Shown here one piece after another: positions 56,234 through 64,000 of a stretch of DNA of 64,000 nucleotides; positions within the stretch are counted from its first letter, which is position 1, and each line of letters opens with the position of its first letter. The notes under the pieces were generated by a model. It searched no databases. It worked only from the letters and a program-made list of their open reading frames with translations, and was not told the origin of the DNA. A program made the position numbers and the translations under genes. Source of the DNA: Closterium sp. NIES-65 (taxonomy: Eukaryota; Streptophyta; Zygnematophyceae; Desmidiales; Closteriaceae); contig CANXME010001433.1 of the NCBI GenBank assembly GCA_948144175.1, forward strand, positions 248,001-312,000. Reading direction: 5' to 3'.

Positions 56234-56520
56234 GGCAGCAGAATAGCATCATAGTCAAGATCAAAGATAGCAATCCCCACCCTAGACAGCTCTCCCCAGC
56301 GAGGGATCTCAGTGGCGTCAGGGAACTGGTGACACCAAGCGTCCGTCAGGCGGCCGAAGCAGCGCTGGGTGGAGTGCGAGCCCCCGCACTGCTCACCAGC
56401 GCGGTCGCCGGTACGGAGGACGTAGGTACAGGGACCAGTACCCCCACATCGCTGACGCCCAGCGTACCACTCACGAAGCTGCTGGGGGGACGGGGTCTCA
56501 CGAGTGCGCTGCTAGTGCTA
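56234..56520 (-). pseudogene. C3 gag-pol junction with finger and two TAG codons
   Basis: After the gag frame ends at TAG 56518-56520, a second TAG lies two codons on (56512-56514), both within what is a CAG run in C1. The frame then reads SPQQLREWYAGRQRCGG, then GPCTYVLRTGDRAGEQCGGS and the CX3HX4C finger end (CGGSHSTQRC), to the single-base deletion near 56245. Confidence 0.8.
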
Positions 56521-57423
56521 GCGCTGACCACCACCTAAGCCGCCCCGCTGTGAAGAGCCACCCCGACTAGCTCCTCCTCCCCCGCCGCCACCTCCGCCAC
56601 CGCCGCCACCGCCTCCTCCTCCGCTCCCACCGCCACCGCCGCCGCCGCCTCCGCCGCCACCGCCGCCACCGAAGCCCCCACCCCCGCCACCACTCCCACC
56701 ACCACCCCCACTCCCTCCGCCTCCTCCACCTTCACCTCCACCACCCCCGCTAGCCCCTCCAGCGCCCTTGCCCCCCTTGCCCTTGCCGGTGCGGCGTCGC
56801 CCGCTAGGGGCAAACGCAGCGCCGACCGACTCGGTACCAACGAAGTCGACGGCAGCAGCAGAGCCAACAGAGGGCAAAAGAGGGGAGAGAGAGCACCCCT
56901 CAAAGACAGGGGCATGCGGGTCACCTCTAGAGGCTCCTACAGCGACTATACTCTTCTCAGCTGCCAGGAGGCGCTCCTCGAGGAGGTCAACGGTGAGTGT
57001 GGTGGGGCAAACAGAGAGGAAGTGGTCCTTGACCGAGCGAAGGGAGTCAGGGAGCGGGGTGACTATGTAGTAGAGGGTGATGTACATAGGGGGGGGGTTC
57101 TTGGCGCAGAACTCAGCAGGAAGCGCAGCGCGGTAGCGGGTGTCACTAGTGCAAAGGTGCCTAACGAGGTCAGCGACAGTGGGAAAGGCGGCGAGGTCAG
57201 GAAACAGGTACGGCAGTATCAGGCGGCTAAGAGCAGCAGTGGCAGGGGAAGAGTAGCGTGCAACTACAGCGTTGTACAAGGTCTTAGCACTCTTATACTG
57301 ACTAAAGTGCGCACGCTCAGCGGCCGGTAAGTGGCGACGCACAGCAAGACGGGCAGCAGCATCGCGCGTGGCCCACTGTGAGCGACCCTCAGCATCAAAG
57401 GTAAGGACACTGGGGGTAGCCAT
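56521..57423 (-). pseudogene. gag: C3 Gag with 135-bp N-terminal deletion
   Basis: ATG 57423 reads MATPSVLTFDAEGR then jumps to SQWATRDAAARLAVRR; C1 and C2 have 45 more codons between GGTCG and TTCGC, so the deletion kept frame, probably at a short shared sequence. The remainder (LYNAVVARYSSPATAALSRL, PPPMYITLYYIVTPLPDSL, CPTTLTVDLLEERLLAAEKS) and a Gly-rich tail are open. Loss of the W...DLQLFLQCD segment may impair particle assembly. Confidence 0.85.
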
Positions 57424-57529
57424 GACAGCAGTGGTCTAGCAGGGAGGGCTCTCACCAGTCCGGGTGGGTAGGGCCGGGGCGCGCCGGGAGGAACAGAGCT
57501 GCAAGAGCAGCTGGAGCAGCTCGGCAGTG

Positions 57530-58190
57530 GCAATGGCGGCTCAACGGCGGCCTCGGCGGCTCGGCGGTAGGCGGCTCGACTGCTCCGCGGCTCGGCTGTT
57601 CGGCTGCTTGGCGGCTCGGCGGCTCGGCTGCTGGGCGGCTCGGCGTCTCGGCGGCTCGGCTGCTTGGCAGCTCGGCTGCTTGGCAGCTCGGCGGTTCGGC
57701 TGTGAAGGGGCCAGGGAGGGGCCGAAAGGGGGGCGGCGACGGGGCCGCAAGGGGCGGCGACGGGGCCGCTAAGGGCGGCGACGAGGCCGCTAGAGGGTGG
57801 CGACGGGGCCGGGAAGGGCGGCGACATGGGCCGCTAGGGGCAGCGACGGGGCCGCGAAGGGCGGCGTTGAGGACGCGAAGGGGCCGCGAGGGGCCTGGGA
57901 GGGCGCCGACGGGGCCGCTAGGGGTGGCGACGGGGCCACGAAGGGGCCGCGAGGGGCCTGGAAGGGCGGCGACGGGGCCGCTAGGGGCGGCGACGAGTTA
58001 GCGAAGGGGCAGCGAGGGGCCTGGAAGGGCGGCGACAGGGCCACTAGGGGCGGGGACGGGGCCGCAAAGGGGCCGCGAGGGGCCTGGAAGGGCGGCAACG
58101 GGGCCGCTAGGGGCGGCGACGGGGCCGCGAAGGGGCCTTGAGGGGCCTAAAAGGGCGGCGACGGGGCCGCTAGGGGTGGCGACGAGACCG
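57530..58190 (-). repeat. C3 GC-rich leader repeats
   Basis: Minus strand units such as CGTCGCCGCCCCTAGCGGCCCC, the same unit type as T1, plus GCCGAGCCGCCAAGCAGC-type units at 57,540-57,710. T1 and C3 thus share a leader sequence while C1 and C2 share another. Confidence 0.83.
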
Positions 58191-58194
58191 CTAA

Positions 58195-58569
58195 TGTCAG
58201 AATCCCAACCACTAGACCATTGGGATAAAAGGGCTTGTTTCAGTAGCGGGTCAGTGCGCCCATAACCCCCCAGGCGAACGCGCCTGTAACCCTCTCCAGG
58301 ATCAATCGGGCATCCACAGTGCAGATCTACTGACATCCCCCCACACTGGGAGGCCCAGGACTAAGCACAGCGGCAACGGCCTACATGTGCATACACCGAG
58401 AATCGAACCCGAGACCGCTCTAATACCATGTCAGAATCCCAACCACTAGACCATTGGGATAAAAGGGCTTGTTTCAGTAGTGGGTCAGTGCGCCCATAAC
58501 CCCCCAGGCGAACGCGCCTCTAACCCTCTCCAGGATCAATCGGGCATCCACAGTGCAGATCTACTGACA
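58195..58569 (-). mobile_element. M1: miniature LTR retroelement (SMART/TRIM-like), 375 bp
   Basis: LTRs of 141 bp (58195-58335, 58429-58569), TGTCAG...CTGACA, differing at 2 positions; target duplication GCTAA exact (58190-58194, 58570-58574). On the minus strand the PBS TGGTATTAGAGC (58428-58417) abuts the 5' LTR and GTGGGGGGA precedes the 3' LTR. The 93-bp interior is non-coding. A Pol III box A-like TGGTCTAGTGG (58453-58443) and box B-like GGTTCGATTC (58409-58400) lie 33 bp apart across the LTR/PBS boundary. It sits in the C3 leader. Confidence 0.92.
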
Positions 58570-58739
58570 GCTAAGGGTGGCGCGAGGGGCCGTGAGAGGG
58601 GCCTCTAGGAGGCCTCGTCAAGAGGGCGGCCCACGGGGCGCGCTTCGGGCAGGGACGACTCGCGCTCCGGTCAGAAAAAAAAATCGATTTTCAGTGGTGG
58701 GCCCTAGGAAGTTCCCACTAGGGAACCTGCTCTATACCA
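58570..58739 (-). other. C3 leader start: primer site and hairpin
   Basis: Minus strand TGGTATAGAGC (58739 downward) is a one-base-shorter PBS, followed by GTTCCC-TAGT-GGGAAC (58726-58711), the same stem as in C1 and C2 with a different loop, then GGGCCCACCACTGA as in the other C leaders. Confidence 0.8.
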
Positions 58740-58864
58740 TGTGAGAATTGTGGAATGAATGAACTAGGAAAGAGGTGGGTTCAAGTAGGAAAACCTAGAA
58801 ATGTTGTACCCCATATTGTCTACCCCACTACAGTCTACACAGACTATAGCATATAAGTTTGACA
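58740..58864 (-). repeat. C3 5' LTR, 125 bp
   Basis: Plus strand TGTGAGAATTGTGGAATG to AAGTTTGACA, followed by TAGTT. Confidence 0.92.
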
Positions 58865-58869
58865 TAGTT

Positions 58870-59955
58870 GCAAGGCACATATGAGTGAAGTAAAGTAGAA
58901 CTAGGTGGGGTATAAAAGTTTTCAGAGCTCAGCAGCAAAACGTTGAAAAGCGACAAAGGATCCCATCAGCTCAGCAGCAGCTCTCGCCAGGTTCTACAAT
59001 CGATCAGCATTACGAAAACACAGGTTGTTGCAACTGTGCTGCACGCGACAAGAGACGCGCCTATCACATGCTGAAATCACCAAACCCCAATTTTCCTTCT
59101 ATCTGCCCGTAATGTTGTTCATACGAGTACATTGTTGTGATATCACACGTCTACGGAAACAGCATACAATATTTCCCAAACATTCTCCTTAACCGAAGAC
59201 TACCTGAACAGTTGCAATAATTCTGGAATAACAAATAATGGGACACGTCACCACTGCTGAGTACTGTTTAGTCCCACACATGTCGTTTCTGGAAGCCAGA
59301 CGTTCATCCGTCGCACTGAAAACTGAAGACCGGCCGCATAGTGACAGCATTTCCCACTTGTCAACCACCTACGCATCGCTGTTCCCCCTTCCCCAGAATA
59401 TTGACTCGTGAATATTGCGGGAGTGTTGTATGCAGCAGGAAACACTAAATTTTGTACAAATTGGTTGCTTAAATACATTACGTTACAGAATCTCATGCAA
59501 TAATATGTCAAAATGGCAACCAGATATTTGGCCAGATTATTGCCAATCTTGAGGATATTTATTTCTGAGACACCCACATTTATGTTAAAAATACATTAAT
59601 ACATATGCATGAACGCTAAAACACTCAGCTTGGTTGGTTTTTGCCCCAAATGCACGCAATTTGGCTCGTAACCACCACGTTTGCGGTTTGAATCAATTTG
59701 AAAGTGGTTTTCCAGCCTCCCCTAGGCCTACTCAATCAATTTGAAAGAAATGAAATTCATATGGAAACTTTCAAAATTAACATCTTCACTCAGTGATATC
59801 TATGTCCGTACTTGAACAGTTTAACTTCATTTTATGTTCAAAATAGAATCACTTATGGTGGTGGCATGTGAGCGACACAAAAGTGGGCTGGCACCCTTAT
59901 TATGTCATTAATACCTCAGTGGTGGTAAAAAACATTGAAAAAAAAAGGTACCACG
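58870..59955. other. AT-rich host spacer, no gene recognised
   Basis: No supported coding frame. GGGGTATAAAAG at about 58908-58919 could be a TATA box for a disrupted or unseen gene, but nothing downstream looks coding. An open minus-strand stretch at 59248-59577 has no recognisable domain. Confidence 0.4.
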
Positions 59956-60010
59956 TGTGAAAGAACGAGGAATGAAATGACTAAGCAAAATGTGGGTACA
60001 AGTAGGAAAC

Positions 60011-62761
60011 CAGTCAACTCCCTGCTGCTGGCTGAAGCCTCGAGCCACGTAGTGGGCCTTGAAGACAGGCGGAGAACCCGGCGGCCGCTTCACCCTGAAA
60101 ATCTACATGCCACTGACGATGTTCGCCCCAGGTCGGGGAACCTCGTCGACGTAGGTGCCTGTGGACTTCCAGGAAGCCATCTCTGCGTCCATAGCTGCCT
60201 GCCACTGAGAGGAGTAGGGACCCTCTATCGCCTCCGCGTTAGAGCGCGGAGTCGGGATGTCAAGTGCATCCGGGTCTCCCTAAGGGGCAATCAACGTGGA
60301 CACGAGATGAGGCAAAGCAGCAGCAAAACACTGGAACTCCTCCTGCCTGTCCTCAAGGACGTCCGTGCTAAGAGCACACTCACCCCCGACGGATGGAGGA
60401 CAGACACACTCAGACTAAGCAACAAGATTAGTGGCGTAGTCTAGACGACAGCGAGCAGCAAAGTCGACGAGCTCAGCAACCAAGGCAGACGCAGCAGTGG
60501 ACTCAAAGGAAGGGTCAATGACAACAGTAGCCAGGAGACGCGTGACAGTAGGAATGGCAGCACGATGAGAGTCAGACTCCGAGTGAGCAAGGACAGGAAG
60601 AGAGGACTCTGGAGGAGACGGCAACGGGACACACAGGGGAGCAGTGGACGGACGCAGTGCCATCTGGTGTGTGCCTGGGACCGCAGGAGGACGCGGACGC
60701 GGAGCACGACTACTAGTGCGAGCAGCACGAACAGGCGACGCACGACGAGACGCAGGCTCACGACGCTCAGAAAGACCTCCAGTAGGACCAGTGTAGGGAG
60801 GAGCAGGTAGGGGGGAGGCGGGTTGTAACTGTGACCGCGACTGGACAGGCTGTGGACACTCTAAAGGAGTAGCAGGACCAATAGAGGTCGGGAGACCAAG
60901 AACCTTCTCAAGGAGCGGAACGAAGTACGGCCGCGGCCGCGCAGCGCCTCCAGAACCAGCAGGGACAGTACCAGTACCCCCAGCGGCAGCACCAACGTCA
61001 GCAGCACCTCCAGCTCCAACAGCGCCAATTCCAGCACCCTCAGAAGCACCAGTGCCAGCACCAGCACCAGCGCCAACACCCCCTGCAGCTCTATCTCCAG
61101 CAGCTCCAGCAGCACCTCCAGCAGGACCAACTCCAGCAGCCCCAGCAGCACCCCCAGTCCCAGGAGCTCCAGTACCGCCAGTACGAGCACCTCCAGGACC
61201 AGTGGCTCAAGTAACTACAGTGCCGACCCCACGGTGAGCAATAACAGCATTACCTCCAGCTCCAGCAACACAGCTCCAGCGCCGGGCAAACCACTCGCGC
61301 AGCTCCTGCGGAGAGGGTAGCTCCGGCCTCGACGAAGCACCACCAGAGGCCACACGAGCAAACCCAGCACCCCCAGGCTCCTCACCCCCAGGCTCCGTAC
61401 CCCCAGGCTCAGCACCCGCAGGCTCAGCACCCCTAGACTCAGCACCCCCAGGCTCCGCACCCCCAGGCTGAGCACCCCCAGACCTGGCACCCACAGGCTC
61501 AGCACCCCTAGCAGCACCAGAGTCAACAGCTACCTCGACAGGCTCGACTGCGTCTACATGGGACACACCTGACGGGGCAGGACCCCTAGGGGGGAGAGGG
61601 TCTACCGGGGGGGGACCTGGCGCAAGGAAGAGCGGCGGCGGGGGGAGGGGCACAGTGCGGTAGGGGAAGCGACGGTAGTAATGCACCAACTCGTCAAAGG
61701 TGACGTCCTAGGAGGACAGATTCCGGCGCGAGGTGGGGTGGTAAAACTGCCAACCAGGCGCGTCAGGGGGGAAGCCAAGGAAGACTCAAGGAACAGCACG
61801 GGGGGACAGCTTGTCCGCAGACAAGTCGCGGACAAACGCCCGAGATCCCCAGACACGAAACGCAGATGCATCGCCAACCTTCCCCGTCCACCGTAAGGTG
61901 GGGGAGGTCTCTGGCAAGGAGACCCGGGGCTGAAGGTTGAGCTGTTGCGCTGCGTACTGAACCGCAAACGGCCACAGAAAATGGGGAGCAGCCGCATGGA
62001 TCATGGACGTACGAGCGACGTCCATGTATATGCCAATGCGGCGCTCAGCAATCCCATTTTGCTGTGGAGAGGCCGGAAGCGTGAAGGTCTGGCGAATGCT
62101 GTGTGCACGACAAAAGACTCCCAGACGGGTAAAGGAAAACTCCCCGCCTCTGTCAGAGTGCAGACGCAGAACAGGAAAGTCCGAGCCGAAACTCTCTCTG
62201 AGCTGGAGACGAGCTGCGCGGATCCAGTCTATCAACACCTCAGTGACGTCACCCTTGCTGCGCAAGGGGAACACCATGGTGTAACGCGAGTAGTCGTCAA
62301 CCACCAACAGGAAGTAACGCTCGTGACCCTGGCCACGGACGCGGGCGAGGCCCCACACGTCCATGTGAAGAGTCTGCAGCGGAGCCTCTGTCGGAGGAAA
62401 CTCGGAGGAGTGAGGGGCGGCGCGCTACCGCCCCTCGACGCAGGGAATGCAGGTCAGGGCAGGCCCCGGAGGGAGGGGAGGGAGGGACCGGGGAAGACCA
62501 GAGACAAGGACACGGGAGGCCATGCCTCGGAGACGAGGCAGGGAGGGGTGACCAAGGCGGTGGTGCCAGAGGAGAGTCTGGTGGGACAGGAGACTCAGGA
62601 CCAGACCTTGACGCTGCAGCAAACACCTGACTCAACGCAGCTACCTGACCAGACTCAGCAACCGGAGGAGACTCAGTAGTCAGTGTGTACAGGCTTGACC
62701 CCGGCGGATGGCTCAACGTGGCCAAGTGTCGGCCCGTCTGAGCACACGTACAGTGGGTCAC
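60011..62761 (-). pseudogene. pol: C4 Pol: pre-integrase, integrase, linker, RT start
   Basis: Minus strand: FTPAS...THCTCAQTGRHLATL; SHQTLLWHHRLGHPSLPRL with TAG at 62425-62427 (CAG in C1) and a frame-changing deletion near 62595; integrase MDVWGLARVRG, VVDDYSRYTMVFPL, LHSDRGGEFSF, QQNGIAERR; TGA near 61786; TAG 61708-61710 (CAG in C1); GGAEPGGAE-type repeats; TAG near 60415; RT start with TAG at 60103-60105 in place of the Trp of GMWIF, ending at FSQQQGVDW where it meets the LTR fragment. The RT palm with YVDD is absent. Confidence 0.85.
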
Positions 62762-62786
62762 CCGCTGACTCGCAGGAGTGAACTAG

Positions 62787-63509
62787 TCAACCCCCCCATC
62801 CTGTAGAAGACGCACTAGCACCTAGAGCAGCAGCCTCACCAGCACCTAGAGCAGCAGCCTCGATGCCTGGGTCAGGCGGAACACACAAGTAACAGTCACC
62901 CTCATCACTAGTAGGCAATGCATACATGGCAGTGAGGATAGCATCATAGTCAAGAGTATAGATATCTACCCGCAGCCAAAGCAGCTCCACCCAGTCGGGG
63001 AGCTCAGCCGCGTCGCCAAACTCCGTACGCCAGGCGTCGCTCAGACGGGCGAAGCAGCGGGACTCTGCGTGACCAAGCGTCCCGCAAGGCTGACCAGTCC
63101 GAGCACTAGTGCGAATGACGTACGGACAGCGAGCAGTACCCCGTGACCCGCCACGCTGAGCGTACCACTCACGAAGCTGCTGGGGCGAAAGGATCGCGCA
63201 CGGACGACGCTGAAGCTGCACCTGGCCACTACAAGCAGCTGCCGAGCGACTCACTCTAGGACGACTCCCACTAAGGCCACCCCGACAACCCCAAGTAGCG
63301 TTCCACTCACGAAGCCGCTGGGGTGTGAGGGACTCACGCGGACATCGCTGGAGCTGCATCTGGCCACCGCCAGGAGCAGTAGGAGCAGTGGTAGCCGCAG
63401 TAGCAATAGCAGTAGTCGCAGTGCGGCCACCCCTATAACCCCAACTAGCGTACCACTCACGAAGCTGTTGGGGGGTGAGGGACTCACGCGAACGGCGCTG
63501 GAGCTGCAT
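62787..63509 (-). pseudogene. C4 triplicated finger-linker module
   Basis: Minus strand contains three copies of a module of the form QLQRR.RESLTPQQLREWYA followed by a Gly/Arg-rich spacer, then one finger (CPYVIRTSARTGQPCGTLGH, AESRC). C1-C3 have one module. Directly after MYALPTSDEGDCYLCVPPDP and EAAALGASA the protease is missing: the sequence jumps to FTPAS, deleting about 270 bp present in C3. Confidence 0.82.
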
Positions 63510-63649
63510 GTGGACACGCTAGGAGCAGCGATAGCAGTAGAAAGAGCAGTAGCAGCAAGAGCAGCAGTAACAGCAGTACGGGCAGGGCAGTGCTCACCAG
63601 TGGCGAGAAGGGCAGGCGTACGACGGCGGCAACGGCGAGGCCGCTACCA

Positions 63650-64000
63650 CTCTAGGGCGAGGGCTCCGCGGCAGCTGGAGGGGCAGTTGCTCCGGGGGCG
63701 GCTGCTCCAGGGGCCGCTGCTGCAGGAGCGGCTGCCCCAGGGGCGGTTGGTGCAGGGGTGGCTGCTCCAGGGGCGGCTGCTGCAGTGGCGGCTGCTCCAA
63801 GGCCGGCTGCTGCAGGGGCGGCTGCTCCAGAGGCGGCTGCTGCAGGGGTGGCTGCTCCAGGGGCGGCTGCTTCAGGGGCGACTGCTGCAAGGGCGGCTGT
63901 TGCAGGGGTGGCTGCTCCAGAGGCGGCTACTGAAGGGGTGGCTGCTCTAGGGGCGGCTGCTACAGTGGCGGCTGCTCCTGGGGCGGCTGCTTCCGGGGCG
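63650..64000 (-). repeat. C4 leader repeats
   Basis: Tandem ~30-bp units, minus strand TGGAGCAGCCGCCCCTGCAGCAGCC, encoding Gln/Pro/Leu-rich frames. The segment 63,520-63,605 (GGTGAGCACTGCC... ending in GTGTCCAC) resembles the end of the C2 leader before gag, implying gag was deleted between leader and linker module. Confidence 0.75.

Larger units (their letters stand above)
44537..58864 (-). mobile_element. C3: short-LTR copia element containing S2 and M1
   Basis: LTRs of 125 bp at 58740-58864 (5') and 44537-44661 (3'), target duplication TAGTT exact on both sides (44532-44536, 58865-58869). Removing S2 (6,741 bp plus 5) leaves about 7.58 kb, the size of C1 and C2; M1 accounts for another 380 bp. 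Gag has a 135-bp deletion; pol has a 1-base deletion and several TAG codons. Confidence 0.94.
59956..64000 (-). mobile_element. C4: rearranged short-LTR copia element, runs off the window
   Basis: Left end is the outer 55 bp of a 3' LTR (TGTGAAAGAACGAGG... GTGGGTACAAGTAGGAAA) joined directly to mid-RT at about 60010, so RNase H, 3' UTR and most of the LTR are missing. The body has RT N-part, linker, integrase and GAG-pre-integrase; protease and the gag core are deleted; a finger-linker module is triplicated; the leader follows at 63,520-64,000. It cannot be autonomous. Confidence 0.87.

Noticed and set aside
14526..56520. A variant genetic code with TAA/TAG read as glutamine, since many in-frame TAG/TAA sit where Gln is expected (including G1 at 3556 and paralogue exon 3).
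   Set aside because: Stops also replace Glu (34485, 40113), Leu (13692) and Trp (35756, 53096). Long intact frames (C1 pol, hAT transposase) contain many CAG/CAA codons and no TAG/TAA, and TAG or TAA ends several frames naturally. Deamination and ordinary decay explain the pattern better.
58400..58453. A tRNA gene in M1 (box A, box B, T-arm-like stem).
   Set aside because: The acceptor stem does not pair, the base before the would-be anticodon is A and not T, and the motif spans an LTR/PBS boundary repeated as an LTR. Promoter-like, but not a tRNA gene.
59248..59577. 109-codon minus-strand frame in the AT-rich spacer.
   Set aside because: No recognisable domain, no neighbouring splice or promoter support, and a length expected by chance in this amount of sequence.
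1..64000. CRISPR arrays, rRNA genes, bacterial operons.
   Set aside because: The direct repeats found are tandem minisatellites or LTRs without regular unique spacers; no rRNA core sequence was recognised; gene structure is eukaryotic.

Overview
The window is a stack of nested transposable elements from a plant-lineage nuclear genome. The retroelement primer-binding sites match the 3' end of plant initiator-Met tRNA (TGGTATCAGAGC-like), both gypsy elements end in a chromodomain, and host genes have short GT-AG introns. The very GC-rich copia elements suggest a streptophyte alga or early land plant; a zygnematophyte such as Closterium is only a guess. No organelle, bacterial, rRNA or CRISPR sequence was recognised. 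Labels used below are mine: C1-C5 = short-LTR copia; S1-S2 = long-LTR copia; G1-G2 = gypsy chromovirus; T1-T2 = non-autonomous short-LTR elements; M1 = miniature LTR element; P1 = TIR element; H1 = hAT.

Layout. 1-2469: S1 (minus strand, cut by the window edge) inserted in the RNase H of C5 (2470-3105), which abuts G1 (3106-8644). T1 (5345-7116) is inserted in the G1 integrase. 8645-11978 holds a coiled-coil gene copy (paralogue 1). P1 (11980-20116) carries C1 (12264-19886). 20119-27252 holds paralogue 2, whose first intron contains H1 (21436-24869) with an apparently intact five-exon transposase. G2 is 27253-32970, C2 33225-40771, T2 41830-43239. C3 (44537-58864, minus) contains S2 (45232-51972) in its RNase H and M1 (58195-58569) in its leader. 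C4 (59956 to the window end, minus) is rearranged.

Eight LTR elements (T1, C1, G2, C2, T2, C3, S2, M1) have exact 5-bp target-site duplications that I could read directly, so boundaries and nesting order are firm. Among autonomous elements only C1 has a long uninterrupted pol; all carry nonsense codons, frameshifts or lost catalytic residues. Yet C1 and T2 have identical LTR pairs and C2 differs at 2 of 132 positions, which suggests recent movement of defective copies with proteins supplied in trans. T1 and T2 keep LTR, PBS and polypurine tract, lack gag-pol, and share a core absent from the autonomous copies. They are the best candidates for a previously undescribed family. A second theme is repeated CAG-to-TAG (and CTGG-to-CTAG) change in several copies, the pattern expected from deamination of methylated CHG sites.
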